Shown: piece after piece, positions 1 through 7,888 of the stretch
Position numbering within the stretch: the first letter of the stretch is position 1
How the letters are laid out: each line of letters starts with the position of its first letter
DNA from: CAYQPF01 sp964419225
GTDB taxonomy: Bacteria; Cloacimonadota; Cloacimonadia; Cloacimonadales; CAYQPF01
Reading direction: 5' to 3'
DNA length: 27,791 bases
Assembly: GCA_964419225.1 (NCBI GenBank)
Contig: CAYQPF010000059.1
Span: 1 to 27,791 of the forward strand
Notes under the pieces: generated by a model
Database searches by the model: none
Seen by the model: the letters and a program-made list of their open reading frames with translations, nothing else
Told to the model about the DNA's origin: nothing
Made by a program: the position numbers and the translations under genes

Positions 1-505
1 ATGGTCAATATCCATATTGCGTTATTTTAATCCAATAGGTGCTCATGAGAGTGGCCTTATCGGCGAAGATCCTAACGGTATTCCCAATAATCTGATGCCT
101 TTTATTACCCAGGTCGCTGTTGGTAAACTTACCCACTTGAATGTATTTGGTAATGATTACGCAACTCCTGATGGGACCGGGATCAGAGATTATATTCACG
201 TAGTTGATTTGGCAAAAGGTCATATCAAAGCTCTGGAAAAAGTTTTAACCACCTCAGGAATTCAGAATTATAATCTTGGTACCGGAGTAGGATACAGTGT
301 CTTGGATATGGTTAAAGCTTTTGAGAAAGTCAATAATATCTCTATCCCCTACAAGATCGGACCCAGACGGACTGGAGATGTGGGTGAATGTTATGCTAAT
401 CCGGAAAAAGCATTGCAGGAATTGAAATGGAAAGCTGAGAAAACAATCGAAGATATGTGTAAAGATGCCTGGCAGTGGCAAAGCCAGAACCCTCACGGAT
501 TTTAA
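1..505 (+). CDS. galE: UDP-glucose 4-epimerase, C-terminal half (cut by the left window edge)
   Basis: This extended-SDR enzyme interconverts UDP-glucose and UDP-galactose with bound NAD, supplying galactose units for surface glycans or feeding galactose into glycolysis. The reading frame is open to the left edge: codons before the internal TTG at 17 read W-S-I-S-I before LRYFNP, matching the usual WSIALLRYFNP context, so position 17 is not the start. About 167 residues remain of a family length near 340. Hallmarks are RYFNPIGAHESG, GEDPNGIPNNLMP, FGNDYATPDGTGIRDYIHV, YNLGTGVGYSVLDMV and the closing WQWQSQNPHGF. The catalytic Tyr and the N-terminal NAD motif lie outside the window. wecB follows 298 bp downstream on the same strand, with a repeat module between them. 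Identification is secure from near-diagnostic motifs; the partial status is certain. Confidence 0.96.
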   Translation, partial: WSISILRYFNPIGAHESGLIGEDPNGIPNNLMPFITQVAVGKLTHLNVFGNDYATPDGTGIRDYIHVVDLAKGHIKALEKVLTTSGIQNYNLGTGVGYSVLDMVKAFEKVNNISIPYKIGPRRTGDVGECYANPEKALQELKWKAEKTIEDMCKDAWQWQSQNPHGF

Positions 506-803
506 GAGGGTTGTCCACGAATTACACAAATTACTCGAATTAAGAAAGAAAAATATTATAATTGGAGATAAATCAGTTAATAAAATTGTCAGCATGATTT
601 GATGTCGGTTTTTATTGATTAATATCTGACTGGGCAGAGATTCTTCTCAAGAATTCTAACCACATATTATGCAGATTTAACAAACAAGAAATTATTATCA
701 ACATCTGCGATTATCAGCGAATACTGTGTTAATCCGCGTTCTATTAAGCGTCCTATACTTCGCTTAATTCGCACAATTCGAGGTAAAACAATAAGAGGTA
801 ATT
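506..803. other. Intergenic gap with a module-B repeat
   Basis: No gene is supported here. The first part holds AT-rich direct-repeat-like text (CACGAATTACACAAATTACTCGAATT-type short units). From about 648 to 762 it matches, module by module, 15640-15748 and, for the core, 26478-26540. The wecB ribosome binding site (AAGAGGTA, 793-800) closes the gap. No intrinsic terminator was found after galE, so galE and wecB may still be co-transcribed across the insertion. Confidence 0.6.
648..762 (+). repeat. Interspersed module B, copy 1
   Basis: The core reads ATCTGCGATTATCAGCGAAT (703-722), then TGTGTTAATCCGCG, then TTCTATTAAGCGTCC (739-753), preceded by GAATTCTAACCACAT. The same order and nearly the same sequence occur at 15641-15748; a shorter, more divergent copy lies at 26478-26540. 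It is non-coding in all three places and lies in intergenic DNA each time. Confidence 0.8.
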
Positions 804-1907
804 ATGATAATACATTTAATTGTTGGGGCCAGACCAAATTTCATGAAGATGGCTCCTCTTTATGCGGAGTTCAAAAAGTATCCAGACCTGTTTGACATAA
901 AACTCATTCATACAGGTCAGCATTATGATGAAAAAATGTCCAAAGTGTTCTTTGTGGATCTGGAAATGCCGGAACCTGATGAGTATTTAGGTGTCGGATC
1001 AGGCAGTCACGCCGAACAGACTGCCAAAATTATGATGCAGTATGAACAGATATTATTGGTAGATAAACCTGACTGGGTTATAGTTGCCGGTGATGTCAAC
1101 AGTACTGTAGCCTGTGCTTTGGACGCTGTTAAACTCCACATAAAAGTTGCTCATTTGGAGGCAGGACTCAGAAGTAGGGACAGATCTATGCCCGAAGAAA
1201 TTAACCGCCTCGCTACTGATGCGATTTCTGATTTACTCTTGACTCCTTCTCCCGATGGAGATGAAAACTTGCTTAGAGAAGGTGTTCCAGTCGAGAAAAT
1301 CAGGTTAGTCGGGAATATTATGATCGACTCTTTGATTAATCATCAAAAGAAAGCAGAAAAATCTGAGATCATCAACCAACTTAATGCAGAACATAAGATC
1401 TGTCTGGCTAAAGATAATTATGCATTAGTCACTTTACACCGTCCTTCAAATGTAGATACAAAAAAGGGACTAGATAAGATTCTGTCAGCTTTTGAAGAAA
1501 TCTCTAAAAGTATATACATTGTTTTCCCCATTCATCCACGTACCAGGAAGAATATCCAGGAATTTGGTTTACAATCAAAATTGAATAATAATATCATTTT
1601 CACTGAGCCGATTGGTTACTATGATTTCATGCATCTGCAGATGAATACGAAATTCGTTCTAACAGATTCCGGTGGACTTCAGGAAGAATCAACTTTCTTC
1701 GGAATCCCCTGTCTCACTCTTAGAGAGAATACGGAACGCCCTATTACGATTACTCAAGGAACCAACCAGTTAGTCAGATTGGAAACTAACGATATCATTG
1801 AAAAAGCAAAAGAGATCTTGGATGGTCAGCAAAAAAAAGGGTCAGTCCCCCAATTCTGGGATGGCAAGACTGCAGAACGGATAGTTACCCTTTTCCGAGA
1901 TATTTAA
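804..1907 (+). CDS. wecB: UDP-N-acetylglucosamine 2-epimerase (non-hydrolysing)
   Basis: This cytoplasmic enzyme interconverts UDP-GlcNAc and UDP-ManNAc, the entry point to ManNAc-containing surface polysaccharides or capsule. At 367 residues it is full length for the WecB/MnaA family. Visible motifs in order are VGARPNFMKMAPL (7-19), HTGQHYDEKMSKVFF (36-50), GDVNST (96-101, Asp97), HLEAGLRS (117-124, Glu119), MPEEINR (129-135), TLHRPSNVD (210-218, His212), FPIHPRT, LTDSGGLQEES and LRENTERPIT; together they hold the acidic and His residues used in catalysis by the E. coli enzyme. The ATG at 804 has AAGAGGT just upstream. galE lies before it, consistent with the distal end of a nucleotide-sugar or polysaccharide locus that extends left of the window. 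Neither a WecC dehydrogenase nor a glycosyltransferase is visible here. Confidence 0.96.
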   Translation: MIIHLIVGARPNFMKMAPLYAEFKKYPDLFDIKLIHTGQHYDEKMSKVFFVDLEMPEPDEYLGVGSGSHAEQTAKIMMQYEQILLVDKPDWVIVAGDVNSTVACALDAVKLHIKVAHLEAGLRSRDRSMPEEINRLATDAISDLLLTPSPDGDENLLREGVPVEKIRLVGNIMIDSLINHQKKAEKSEIINQLNAEHKICLAKDNYALVTLHRPSNVDTKKGLDKILSAFEEISKSIYIVFPIHPRTRKNIQEFGLQSKLNNNIIFTEPIGYYDFMHLQMNTKFVLTDSGGLQEESTFFGIPCLTLRENTERPITITQGTNQLVRLETNDIIEKAKEILDGQQKKGSVPQFWDGKTAERIVTLFRDI

Positions 1908-1964
1908 CCACAAATGGTCACAAATGTGAGAACACAGATTAGCTCAAATGGGGAAGAATTTTAA

Positions 1965-2040
1965 AAAGTCATGAGTCCACAGTCGTGAGTTGGCGGGGAA
2001 GAGACGCTTTTCGAGATTATCTCACACAGAGGCACAGAGG
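1965..2040 (+). repeat. D-A composite repeat, copy 1
   Basis: Module D (AAAGTCATGAGTCCACAGTC, then GTGAGTTGGCGGGG) runs directly into module A (AAGAGACGCTTTTCGAGATT, then ATCTCACACAGAGGCACAGA). The first 20 bases are identical to 26195-26214, and the same D-then-A order appears on the minus strand just after the nuclease gene stop (11448 down to about 11391). Confidence 0.8.
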
Positions 2041-2367
2041 TCGAAGAGGGAGAGAATTTCTTTTTGTCTTGAGTGCAAAAGATTTTATGATAAATAGTTA
2101 TTTGGTGTTGTGATTGTGTTCAATGTTATTATGTGCTTGATTTATTATTATCTCAGTTTATGATAAAAAAGATAATATTAATGTAGAGCACACCTATTTT
2201 GATTACCACTGACTAAACTTAAATTATATCTATTCTCTTTTCCCTACCTAACCTCATATCCCTCGGCGAATCGGCGTGAGATAAATCTCTAAAATTATAA
2301 AAAACTCTCTAATGTACTGAACCTCTTAAATCTCTGTGCCTCTGTGTGAGATAAATCTTTAAAAGCG
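2003..2367. repeat. Inverted-repeat-bounded segment (MITE-like)
   Basis: The left arm is 2005-2039 (CGCTTTTCGAGATTATCTCA continuing to CACAGAG). The right arm is 2332-2367, whose reverse complement reads CGCTTTTAAAGATTTATCTC continuing to CACAGAG. The arms agree over about 35 bp with roughly three differences. The spacer is about 290 bp, AT-rich and without an open frame of note. No target-site duplication is obvious, so transposition is an inference only. Confidence 0.55.
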
Positions 2368-2397
2368 ATGAAAAGTAATTTTCATCGCTTTTTTTTT
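2361..2397 (+). terminator. Rho-independent terminator or strong hairpin
   Basis: A perfect 14-bp stem (AAAAGCGATGAAAA, 2361-2374, with TTTTCATCGCTTTT, 2379-2392) closes a GTAA loop and is followed by an unbroken T run to 2397. It overlaps the right arm of the inverted module-A pair. It would end rightward transcripts from the galE-wecB side before the PAS gene. Confidence 0.85.
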
Positions 2398-2480
2398 GTT
2401 TTAAAAGCCAGAACTTACTTTCTTCTTGACTTATAATATCTGGTTAAATAATCACTTAAAAAATGTTAGCTGGGGGCAGC

Positions 2481-2834
2481 ATGGAAGAATTATTAAGCAA
2501 ACTGGGTAAAGAACTGGTGGATAATCCGTTTTTATCGATGATGATCCTGGATGAAAATTATAATATAGTCTGGCATAATGCCAGTTTTAGCAGGGATTTC
2601 GATCTGGGTGATAATCTTGTCGGTAAAAAGTGCTTTGAAGTGACTGGCAGTCCTACCATCCATGCTAATTGTCCTTTGCAAAAATCACTTAAAGAACACA
2701 AACGCATCAAGGGTTTTCTGGATTTTGGTGATGTCAATTTTCTCTATTTTACTGTCCCGCTGGATGAAAAACATGCAGCCAAAATACACATTTTCCTGCC
2801 AAAAGAACCAAATAATCAGGAAGAAATTAATTGA
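2481..2834 (+). CDS. Stand-alone PAS-domain protein
   Basis: A 117-residue cytoplasmic protein that is essentially one PAS domain. The text LSMMILDENYNIVWHNASF is the classic PAS entry strand, and GKKCFEVTGSPTIHANCPL resembles the C(Y/F)E..G....C..CPL signature of PAS domains in sensor kinases. An upstream in-frame ATG at 2463 exists, but GGGGGCAGC sits just before the ATG at 2481, so that start is preferred. There is no kinase, GGDEF or DNA-binding part, so it would have to signal through a partner or act as a small sensor. The stop TGA overlaps the GAGG binding site of the large TPR gene 6 bp downstream, so the two are surely co-transcribed. Its ligand cannot be told from sequence; the two cysteines (KKC and ANC) could bind a metal or cofactor. 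Confidence 0.8.
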   Translation: MEELLSKLGKELVDNPFLSMMILDENYNIVWHNASFSRDFDLGDNLVGKKCFEVTGSPTIHANCPLQKSLKEHKRIKGFLDFGDVNFLYFTVPLDEKHAAKIHIFLPKEPNNQEEIN

Positions 2835-2840
2835 GGTAAT

Positions 2841-5800
2841 ATGCTGAAAAAGTTACTATTGCTCACCTTTATAATCGGATTTCAACTCTGTTATGCCAAC
2901 TACAGGGAAAGTTATGAGTTTGGGATGAAATTATTCAATGACGGCTTGTACGAAGAAGCGGTGAAGGAATTTCAAAAAGTTGTGAATGAAGCTAAAACAA
3001 CGCCGGAAGCAGAAGAATCACTCTATAAACTGGCTGAGTGCTATAAATCTAAAAAGCAGTTTAAGGAAGCAGAAGAGAATCTGGCTTTACTGGTAAACGG
3101 TTATGCTAATACCCAAAATCTGGTCTTAAGACAAAAGACAATCCTGTTTTTAGCAGAAATACAGGCAATCCAGCGAAAATATGCTCAGGCAGCCCAAAAC
3201 TATGGCTTTTTAATTAAACAATATCCTTTATCAGAGTTTGCCGGAAATTCTATCTTGGCCTACACTGATGCACTTTACAAAGCACAGAGTTACAATGAAG
3301 CAATCCTGGCTGTTGATGATCTGGTAAAAAACTATCCAAAATCTCCTTTATTACCGGATCTGTTCATTGTACAGGCTCAGGCTTATCTCGCGAATAAAAT
3401 GACCAAAGAAGGCAAGGATGTGCTCCAGAAAATCAATAAGAATTATCCTCTGTCCAATGCCAAATGGCAGGCTGTGCTGATCACAAACGAAATAATGGTG
3501 CAGGAAAAAGGATTATCCTTCGCAGCGGAGGATTTAGCAAACCTCTTGAAAAGCAATATTCCCCGGGATATGGAAGAAGATTTCCGGATAAAACTGATCA
3601 ATTACTATCTGGAATTAAAGTCCTATGATAAGTGCCTGGCAGAATTAGAAAAACAAATGCAGAAGTTTAATATGTCTCCCAGAAGAGATTATTATATCTA
3701 TCTGCAGACTAAAATAAGATTCGCGAACACCAATTTTTATTCTATAATTGCAGACAGTAGGAAGCACCGCGATCTTCTCTCCAATAGTCCTTATTATCCT
3801 GACTATTTACTGCTGTTAGGTAAAGCTTATTTGAAAAATGATGATTTTGATCTTGTACAAGTTATTTTCACAGATTTACAACAGAGAGAATTGTCAGATA
3901 GTCTCAAGTATCAAACTTTGGCTATGCAGGCCGATATGCTGCAGAAATCCGGTAAAGCCAAGGATGCCGTCGGTATCTATCAGGATCTGCTGAACAAGTA
4001 TGCCTCTATTGCCCAGAATGAAGAGATCCTTTTCAAAATTGGTGATATTTATTTCAACATTTTTCAGCAATACAATATAGCACTTAAATACTATCAGCAA
4101 ATTATCACTAATTATCATAATCCGGCTTATAAAAACAATGCCTTTTACAAATCATATCTCTGTCTGGAGAAGATGAATGATTACCAACGAGCTCTGACTG
4201 AATTGAATCAGATCAATCTGACCTCAGTTGAAGACTCCCTGTTCAGAGTAAAGATCGAAAAGACCAGGATCTATCTGGAACGCTATAAAACCAAAGACTT
4301 TGAAAGTGCCTTCCATAATCTGCTCACCGGCTTGAATGCCTATCTCGTGAATAACGATAAGGATAGTCTTAAAATAACTCTCTCCCGCATTCTCGCAGAT
4401 GATCTTCAGGATTATGAAACAAGTCTTACTTTTTTCGGAAAGAATGATAAAACACTATTCCCGGAAAAAGCCAAACTCTATTTAAAGCTGGCTGAAAGAA
4501 GTTACTATGAAAGTGATCTCGATAAAATGACTTCCTACCTGAATAAGGCAGACTCCCTGATCACAAAACTTAATTCTGAAACAGAAACATCTCTCATTCT
4601 CGAATTACAGTTAGATGCTTCTTTCCTTAAAAGTAACTTTACTATCGGAATTCAGGATGTCCAAAAAATGGAAAGCTTTATTAAAACCTATCCCCAGACA
4701 AAAGCTGCCAACCGCTTCTCTCTGAGATTAATCTCCTACTATCGTACCGGTAAAGATACTCTTAATCTCGTAAATTCGATCAAAAACTTACGAAAGGACG
4801 AACAAATATCTTTAGAAAACTATCAGAATCTCAAACTTGAACTTGCTGAATATTATTATCATAAAGGACTTTTCTCTTATGCCTACACAGCCTATAATCA
4901 GGCCGGTAAGTTTCTGGGAGTCGATAATCCCGGATACTATTACCACTATTGCCTCAGTATGAGCAAATGCGGTTATCCTTCTGAAGCTATTCAGAAGATA
5001 ATTTTTCTGATCAATAACGTGGACAATTTCCCGGAATTTGATGAAGCTTACGATTACCTCGTCAGTTATTACCTCGAACAAAAACAATATCAGGCTGCTC
5101 TCAAGTATCATTCTTTGATCAATGAACAAAAAAGAGATGATAAATATTACCTTACTTTGTTCAAGATTCAAACAAATGTAAATAATAAATTCAAAGCCAA
5201 AGAAGCTCTGCTCTTTGTGAAAAACAAGGATCTCCTGACTCTGAGAATTCTGGCTAATCTCCAGTATGAAACTCAGGATTATCCTATGGCCGAATATACA
5301 TATAATCAGTTATTGAAATCCAGTCAGGATAAAATTTCTCTACAGAAAGATTATGCAATTCTGGGTCATCTGGCATTTCTTCAGGAGAAATATGAAAATC
5401 TTATCACCTACTATGCCCCAATTCTGAACGACCTGGGTGAAAAACCGGATTTCACTAAATATCCTTATCTGGATCTGAAACAAATTGCCAAAGAAAATAT
5501 TATCGCGTATTATCGCCTGGATAACCGCCCCAAAGCAGAAACACTCGCGAAAAAGTTCAAAACTCTCCTTGAAACGAACAGCGAAATTAAATTCCTGATC
5601 AAAATGAATGAAGGTATTTACTACTCCAAAATCGATTATACTGCTGCAAATAAGATCTTCACTGACTTGATTGATGATAAGAACTGTCCTGTCCCGATAA
5701 AAGAACAAACACTCTTCTGGAGAGGCTTAAACTATTTACAAAACAAACAGGAAAATCTCGCGATCACTGATTTTAAAACTCTTGTAACTGCCTCTGATCA

Positions 5801-6398
5801 GGATCTGAGGAATCAGGCTAACTTCAAACTCGGAACTCTCTTCTTCTCACAACAAAACTTCCAGATGGCTATGGATTACTACTATACCGTCATCCAAAAT
5901 GACAGTACCGGAAAACTCGCTCTCGAGGCTGCCAAGAACTTCGCCATTGTCTGTAAGACTATCGGAGAATGGCAAAAAGCAATCACTGCTTATCAAACAA
6001 TTATCTCCCGCTGGGGTGATTTGGATCTGACTTCTGAAACCCTTTTCAATATTGCTTTCTGTTACTTTAGCGATAAAAAATACCAAAGTGCTGTCAATAT
6101 GTTCGAAAAAACTCTGCCTCTGCTTAAAGATAAAGAAATGAAAGCAGAAGCTAATTACTGGATTGCCGAATCTTATTTTGGTCTGGAGCAGTATCCCAAT
6201 GCAGTTACTGCTTTCATAAAAATAGGTTATAACTATTCCGATGTCCCTCGCTGGGCTTCAATCTCAGAATTGAGGGCTGGAGAGTCTTACCTGAAAATGA
6301 AAAAATATGAAGAAGCTGTCTCTGTGTTTGAAAAAATCGTTGCTAAATATGGTGCAGACAGCGATATCGGCAAACAAGCCAAGAAATACCTGCCGTGA
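2841..6398 (+). CDS. Exported giant tetratricopeptide-repeat protein
   Basis: A 1185-residue protein made almost wholly of helical TPR-type repeats. Residues 1-19 form a signal peptide (MLKKLLLLTFIIGFQLCYA); the Cys is not in a good lipobox, so signal peptidase I processing is more likely than lipidation. Clear TPR units include LFNDGLYEEAVKEFQKVV, LYKLAECYKSKKQFKEAEE, AKDAVGIYQDLLNKY, ALKYYQQIITNY, ALEAAKNFAIVCKTIGEWQK and, at the C-terminus, GESYLKMKKYEEAVSVFEKI. The protein should be periplasmic and act as a scaffold. TPR proteins assist the Bam and type IX secretion machineries in related bacteria (BamD, SprE/PorW), but nothing here assigns this one to either. The start has GAGGT 4-8 bases upstream, overlapping the PAS gene stop. 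It ends in a repeat-rich gap with no good terminator. Confidence 0.88.
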   Translation: MLKKLLLLTFIIGFQLCYANYRESYEFGMKLFNDGLYEEAVKEFQKVVNEAKTTPEAEESLYKLAECYKSKKQFKEAEENLALLVNGYANTQNLVLRQKTILFLAEIQAIQRKYAQAAQNYGFLIKQYPLSEFAGNSILAYTDALYKAQSYNEAILAVDDLVKNYPKSPLLPDLFIVQAQAYLANKMTKEGKDVLQKINKNYPLSNAKWQAVLITNEIMVQEKGLSFAAEDLANLLKSNIPRDMEEDFRIKLINYYLELKSYDKCLAELEKQMQKFNMSPRRDYYIYLQTKIRFANTNFYSIIADSRKHRDLLSNSPYYPDYLLLLGKAYLKNDDFDLVQVIFTDLQQRELSDSLKYQTLAMQADMLQKSGKAKDAVGIYQDLLNKYASIAQNEEILFKIGDIYFNIFQQYNIALKYYQQIITNYHNPAYKNNAFYKSYLCLEKMNDYQRALTELNQINLTSVEDSLFRVKIEKTRIYLERYKTKDFESAFHNLLTGLNAYLVNNDKDSLKITLSRILADDLQDYETSLTFFGKNDKTLFPEKAKLYLKLAERSYYESDLDKMTSYLNKADSLITKLNSETETSLILELQLDASFLKSNFTIGIQDVQKMESFIKTYPQTKAANRFSLRLISYYRTGKDTLNLVNSIKNLRKDEQISLENYQNLKLELAEYYYHKGLFSYAYTAYNQAGKFLGVDNPGYYYHYCLSMSKCGYPSEAIQKIIFLINNVDNFPEFDEAYDYLVSYYLEQKQYQAALKYHSLINEQKRDDKYYLTLFKIQTNVNNKFKAKEALLFVKNKDLLTLRILANLQYETQDYPMAEYTYNQLLKSSQDKISLQKDYAILGHLAFLQEKYENLITYYAPILNDLGEKPDFTKYPYLDLKQIAKENIIAYYRLDNRPKAETLAKKFKTLLETNSEIKFLIKMNEGIYYSKIDYTAANKIFTDLIDDKNCPVPIKEQTLFWRGLNYLQNKQENLAITDFKTLVTASDQDLRNQANFKLGTLFFSQQNFQMAMDYYYTVIQNDSTGKLALEAAKNFAIVCKTIGEWQKAITAYQTIISRWGDLDLTSETLFNIAFCYFSDKKYQSAVNMFEKTLPLLKDKEMKAEANYWIAESYFGLEQYPNAVTAFIKIGYNYSDVPRWASISELRAGESYLKMKKYEEAVSVFEKIVAKYGADSDIGKQAKKYLP

Positions 6399-6472
6399 TG
6401 CGGAGCAGGTGTCAGGTGTCGGGTGCCAGTGGGAAAGGGGTTCTTTCAGTCTTGAGTTATGAGTTGGGGGAA

Positions 6473-6548
6473 TTGGCGTATAAATAGACCCGGCATTTAT
6501 GCCGGGGATCATATTTAAAAACATCTCCCCACCGGCTTTAGCCTAATG
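6473..6548 (+). repeat. Element C, copy 1 (structured palindromic repeat)
   Basis: An element of about 75 bp reading GCGTATAAATAGACCCGGCA ... ACCGGCTTTAGCC. It contains an 8-bp perfect hairpin CCCGGCAT/ATGCCGGG (6489-6506) with a two-base loop and a small GGCTTTAGCC palindrome at its end. The GCCGGGGA just after the hairpin can also pair with TCCCCACCGGC near the 3' end, giving an alternative fold. A second copy at 26322-26396 is about 87% identical by eye and keeps all these pairing parts. Confidence 0.82.
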
Positions 6549-6560
6549 TTTATAGCTAGA

Positions 6561-6620
6561 GAGACAATTTTCCGAGATTATCTCACACAGAACAGCAGTG
6601 CTGTCTAGGCACAGCGGTGA
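6561..6620 (+). repeat. Module A, interrupted copy
   Basis: GAGACAATTTTCCGAGATTA, then TCTCACACAGA, then ACAGCAGTGCTGTCTA, then GGCACAGCGG. Compared with 2003-2039, a 16-base palindrome-bearing segment splits CACAGA from GGCACAG. The string CACAGAACAGCAGTG is also found, reversed, in the loop of the hairpin at 11351-11417. Confidence 0.65.
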
Positions 6621-6715
6621 AATGAAATTTCTGGTCTCATAATAATAATTAGTGAAATTAGTGAAATTCGTGGATAAAAAAAGAAGAATATTTTGCTACC
6701 GAAAAGGAAGGAATT

Positions 6716-7888
6716 ATGTTAAAAGACAAAAAAATATTACTCGGTGTTTGCGGTGGTATCGCAGCCTATAAAGCTGCTGACCTGGCCAGTAAACTCACCC
6801 AGACCGGTGCAATCGTGAAAACCATCATGACTAAAAGTGCTTGTGAGCTGATCCAGCCTTTGACTTTTAAATCACTTACGCATCAATCAGTATCCATTGA
6901 GTTGTTTAACCTTGATGCACCCATAGAACACGTTTCCTTAGCTGACTGGGCGGATATTATCATCATCGCACCCGCAACTGCCAATATCATTGCAAAAACT
7001 GCCAATGGAATTGCAGATGACCTGCTTACTACTGTTCTCTGTGCTGCACATTGTCCGGTTCTTTTCATTCCTGCTATGAATGTAAATATGTATGCAAATC
7101 CGATCTTCCAGCAGAATATGCTGAAATTGAAGAATCTGGGATACCTCTTCGCCGAACCCGAAAGCGGACATTTGGCCTGTGGTTACGAAGGTAAAGGACG
7201 CTTCCCCCAAACAGAGGAAATTCTCTATCAAATCAAAACATTCTTGCTCTATAAGCAGGATTTAATTAATAAGAAAATATTAATAACTGCCGGGGCAACC
7301 CGTGAGAAAATAGACCCTATGCGCTTTATTTCCAACAACTCCACCGGAAAAATGGGTATTGCTCTTGCCAGAGCTTGCCAAACCAGAGGAGCAGAAGTTA
7401 CCCTTATCCATGGCTTTCTGGAAACAGGTGTGCCTACAGGCATAAAGACAATATTCACTCCCGATGCCGAATCTATGTATAAATCGGTTCTGGAACACTC
7501 GAGTGATCAGGACATTATTATCATGTGTGCGGCGGTATCTGACTACTCTCCCTCCACCCAGAGCGAATTTAAACTTAAGAAGCAGGATAAGCTGACCATC
7601 AACCTGGATCAAACTAAAGATATTCTCCAAAAACTAGGTGAATTAAAAACTGCAAATCAAATCCTGATCGGTTTTGCTGCCGAAACCAATGATATGGAAT
7701 CTTATGCTAAAAGTAAACTGGAAAAGAAAAAAACTGATTTTATCGTGGCTAATGATTTAAAAGTAGCGGGTAAAAATGATACAGAAGTAATTCTGATCTC
7801 AAAAGGTAAAGTAGAGAATTTGAGCGGAAGTAAATTCTCAGTAGCTCATCAATTAATTGATGCTTGTGGACTGAATTATGTCAAATAA
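6716..7888 (+). CDS. coaBC: Bifunctional phosphopantothenoylcysteine decarboxylase / phosphopantothenate-cysteine ligase
   Basis: This cytoplasmic enzyme makes 4'-phosphopantetheine in two steps of coenzyme A synthesis: CoaB joins cysteine to 4'-phosphopantothenate using CTP, and CoaC decarboxylates the product using FMN. At 390 residues both domains are present. The CoaC part (1-180) has GVCGGIAAYKA, EHVSLADWAD (His72), PAMNVNMY (119-126) and ACGYEGKGRFPQ with the reactive Cys155. The CoaB part (186-390) has ITAGATREKIDPMRFISNNS with the following TGKMG, CAAVSDYSP (271-279), KLKK (Lys288/289) and the IGFAAET and DFIVANDL blocks. AAGGAAGGA lies 3 bases before the ATG. Its last 11 bases overlap the next gene, so the two are translationally coupled. 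No missing key residue was seen. Confidence 0.97.
   Translation: MLKDKKILLGVCGGIAAYKAADLASKLTQTGAIVKTIMTKSACELIQPLTFKSLTHQSVSIELFNLDAPIEHVSLADWADIIIIAPATANIIAKTANGIADDLLTTVLCAAHCPVLFIPAMNVNMYANPIFQQNMLKLKNLGYLFAEPESGHLACGYEGKGRFPQTEEILYQIKTFLLYKQDLINKKILITAGATREKIDPMRFISNNSTGKMGIALARACQTRGAEVTLIHGFLETGVPTGIKTIFTPDAESMYKSVLEHSSDQDIIIMCAAVSDYSPSTQSEFKLKKQDKLTINLDQTKDILQKLGELKTANQILIGFAAETNDMESYAKSKLEKKKTDFIVANDLKVAGKNDTEVILISKGKVENLSGSKFSVAHQLIDACGLNYVK

Larger units (their letters stand above)
1908..2462. other. 555-bp intergenic region bounded by inverted module-A repeats
   Basis: No convincing gene. It begins with TTAACCACAAATGG-type text directly at the wecB stop, then a D-A composite (1965-2040), about 290 bp of AT-rich unique DNA, an inverted A copy (2332-2367) and a strong terminator. 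A second, weaker relic of the inverted end (GTGAGATAAATCTCTAAAA, near 2277-2295) lies inside it. The structure looks like a non-autonomous element rather than a lost gene. Confidence 0.6.
6399..6715. other. Repeat-filled gap between the TPR gene and coaBC
   Basis: No gene. In order: a short tandem unit (GGTGTCAGGTGTCGGGTGCC, 6410-6429), a D module (CAGTCTTGAGTTATGAGTTG, from 6448), element C (6473-6548), and a module A (6561-6620) interrupted by a 16-base palindromic insert around CAGCAGTGCTGT. GTGAAATTAGTGAAATTCGT text follows. The coaBC ribosome binding site (AAGGAAGGA, 6704-6712) ends the gap. Confidence 0.6.

Noticed and set aside
506..803. CRISPR-like reading of the repeats
   Set aside because: Copies are scattered over 26 kb in different gaps, without regular spacers or cas genes.
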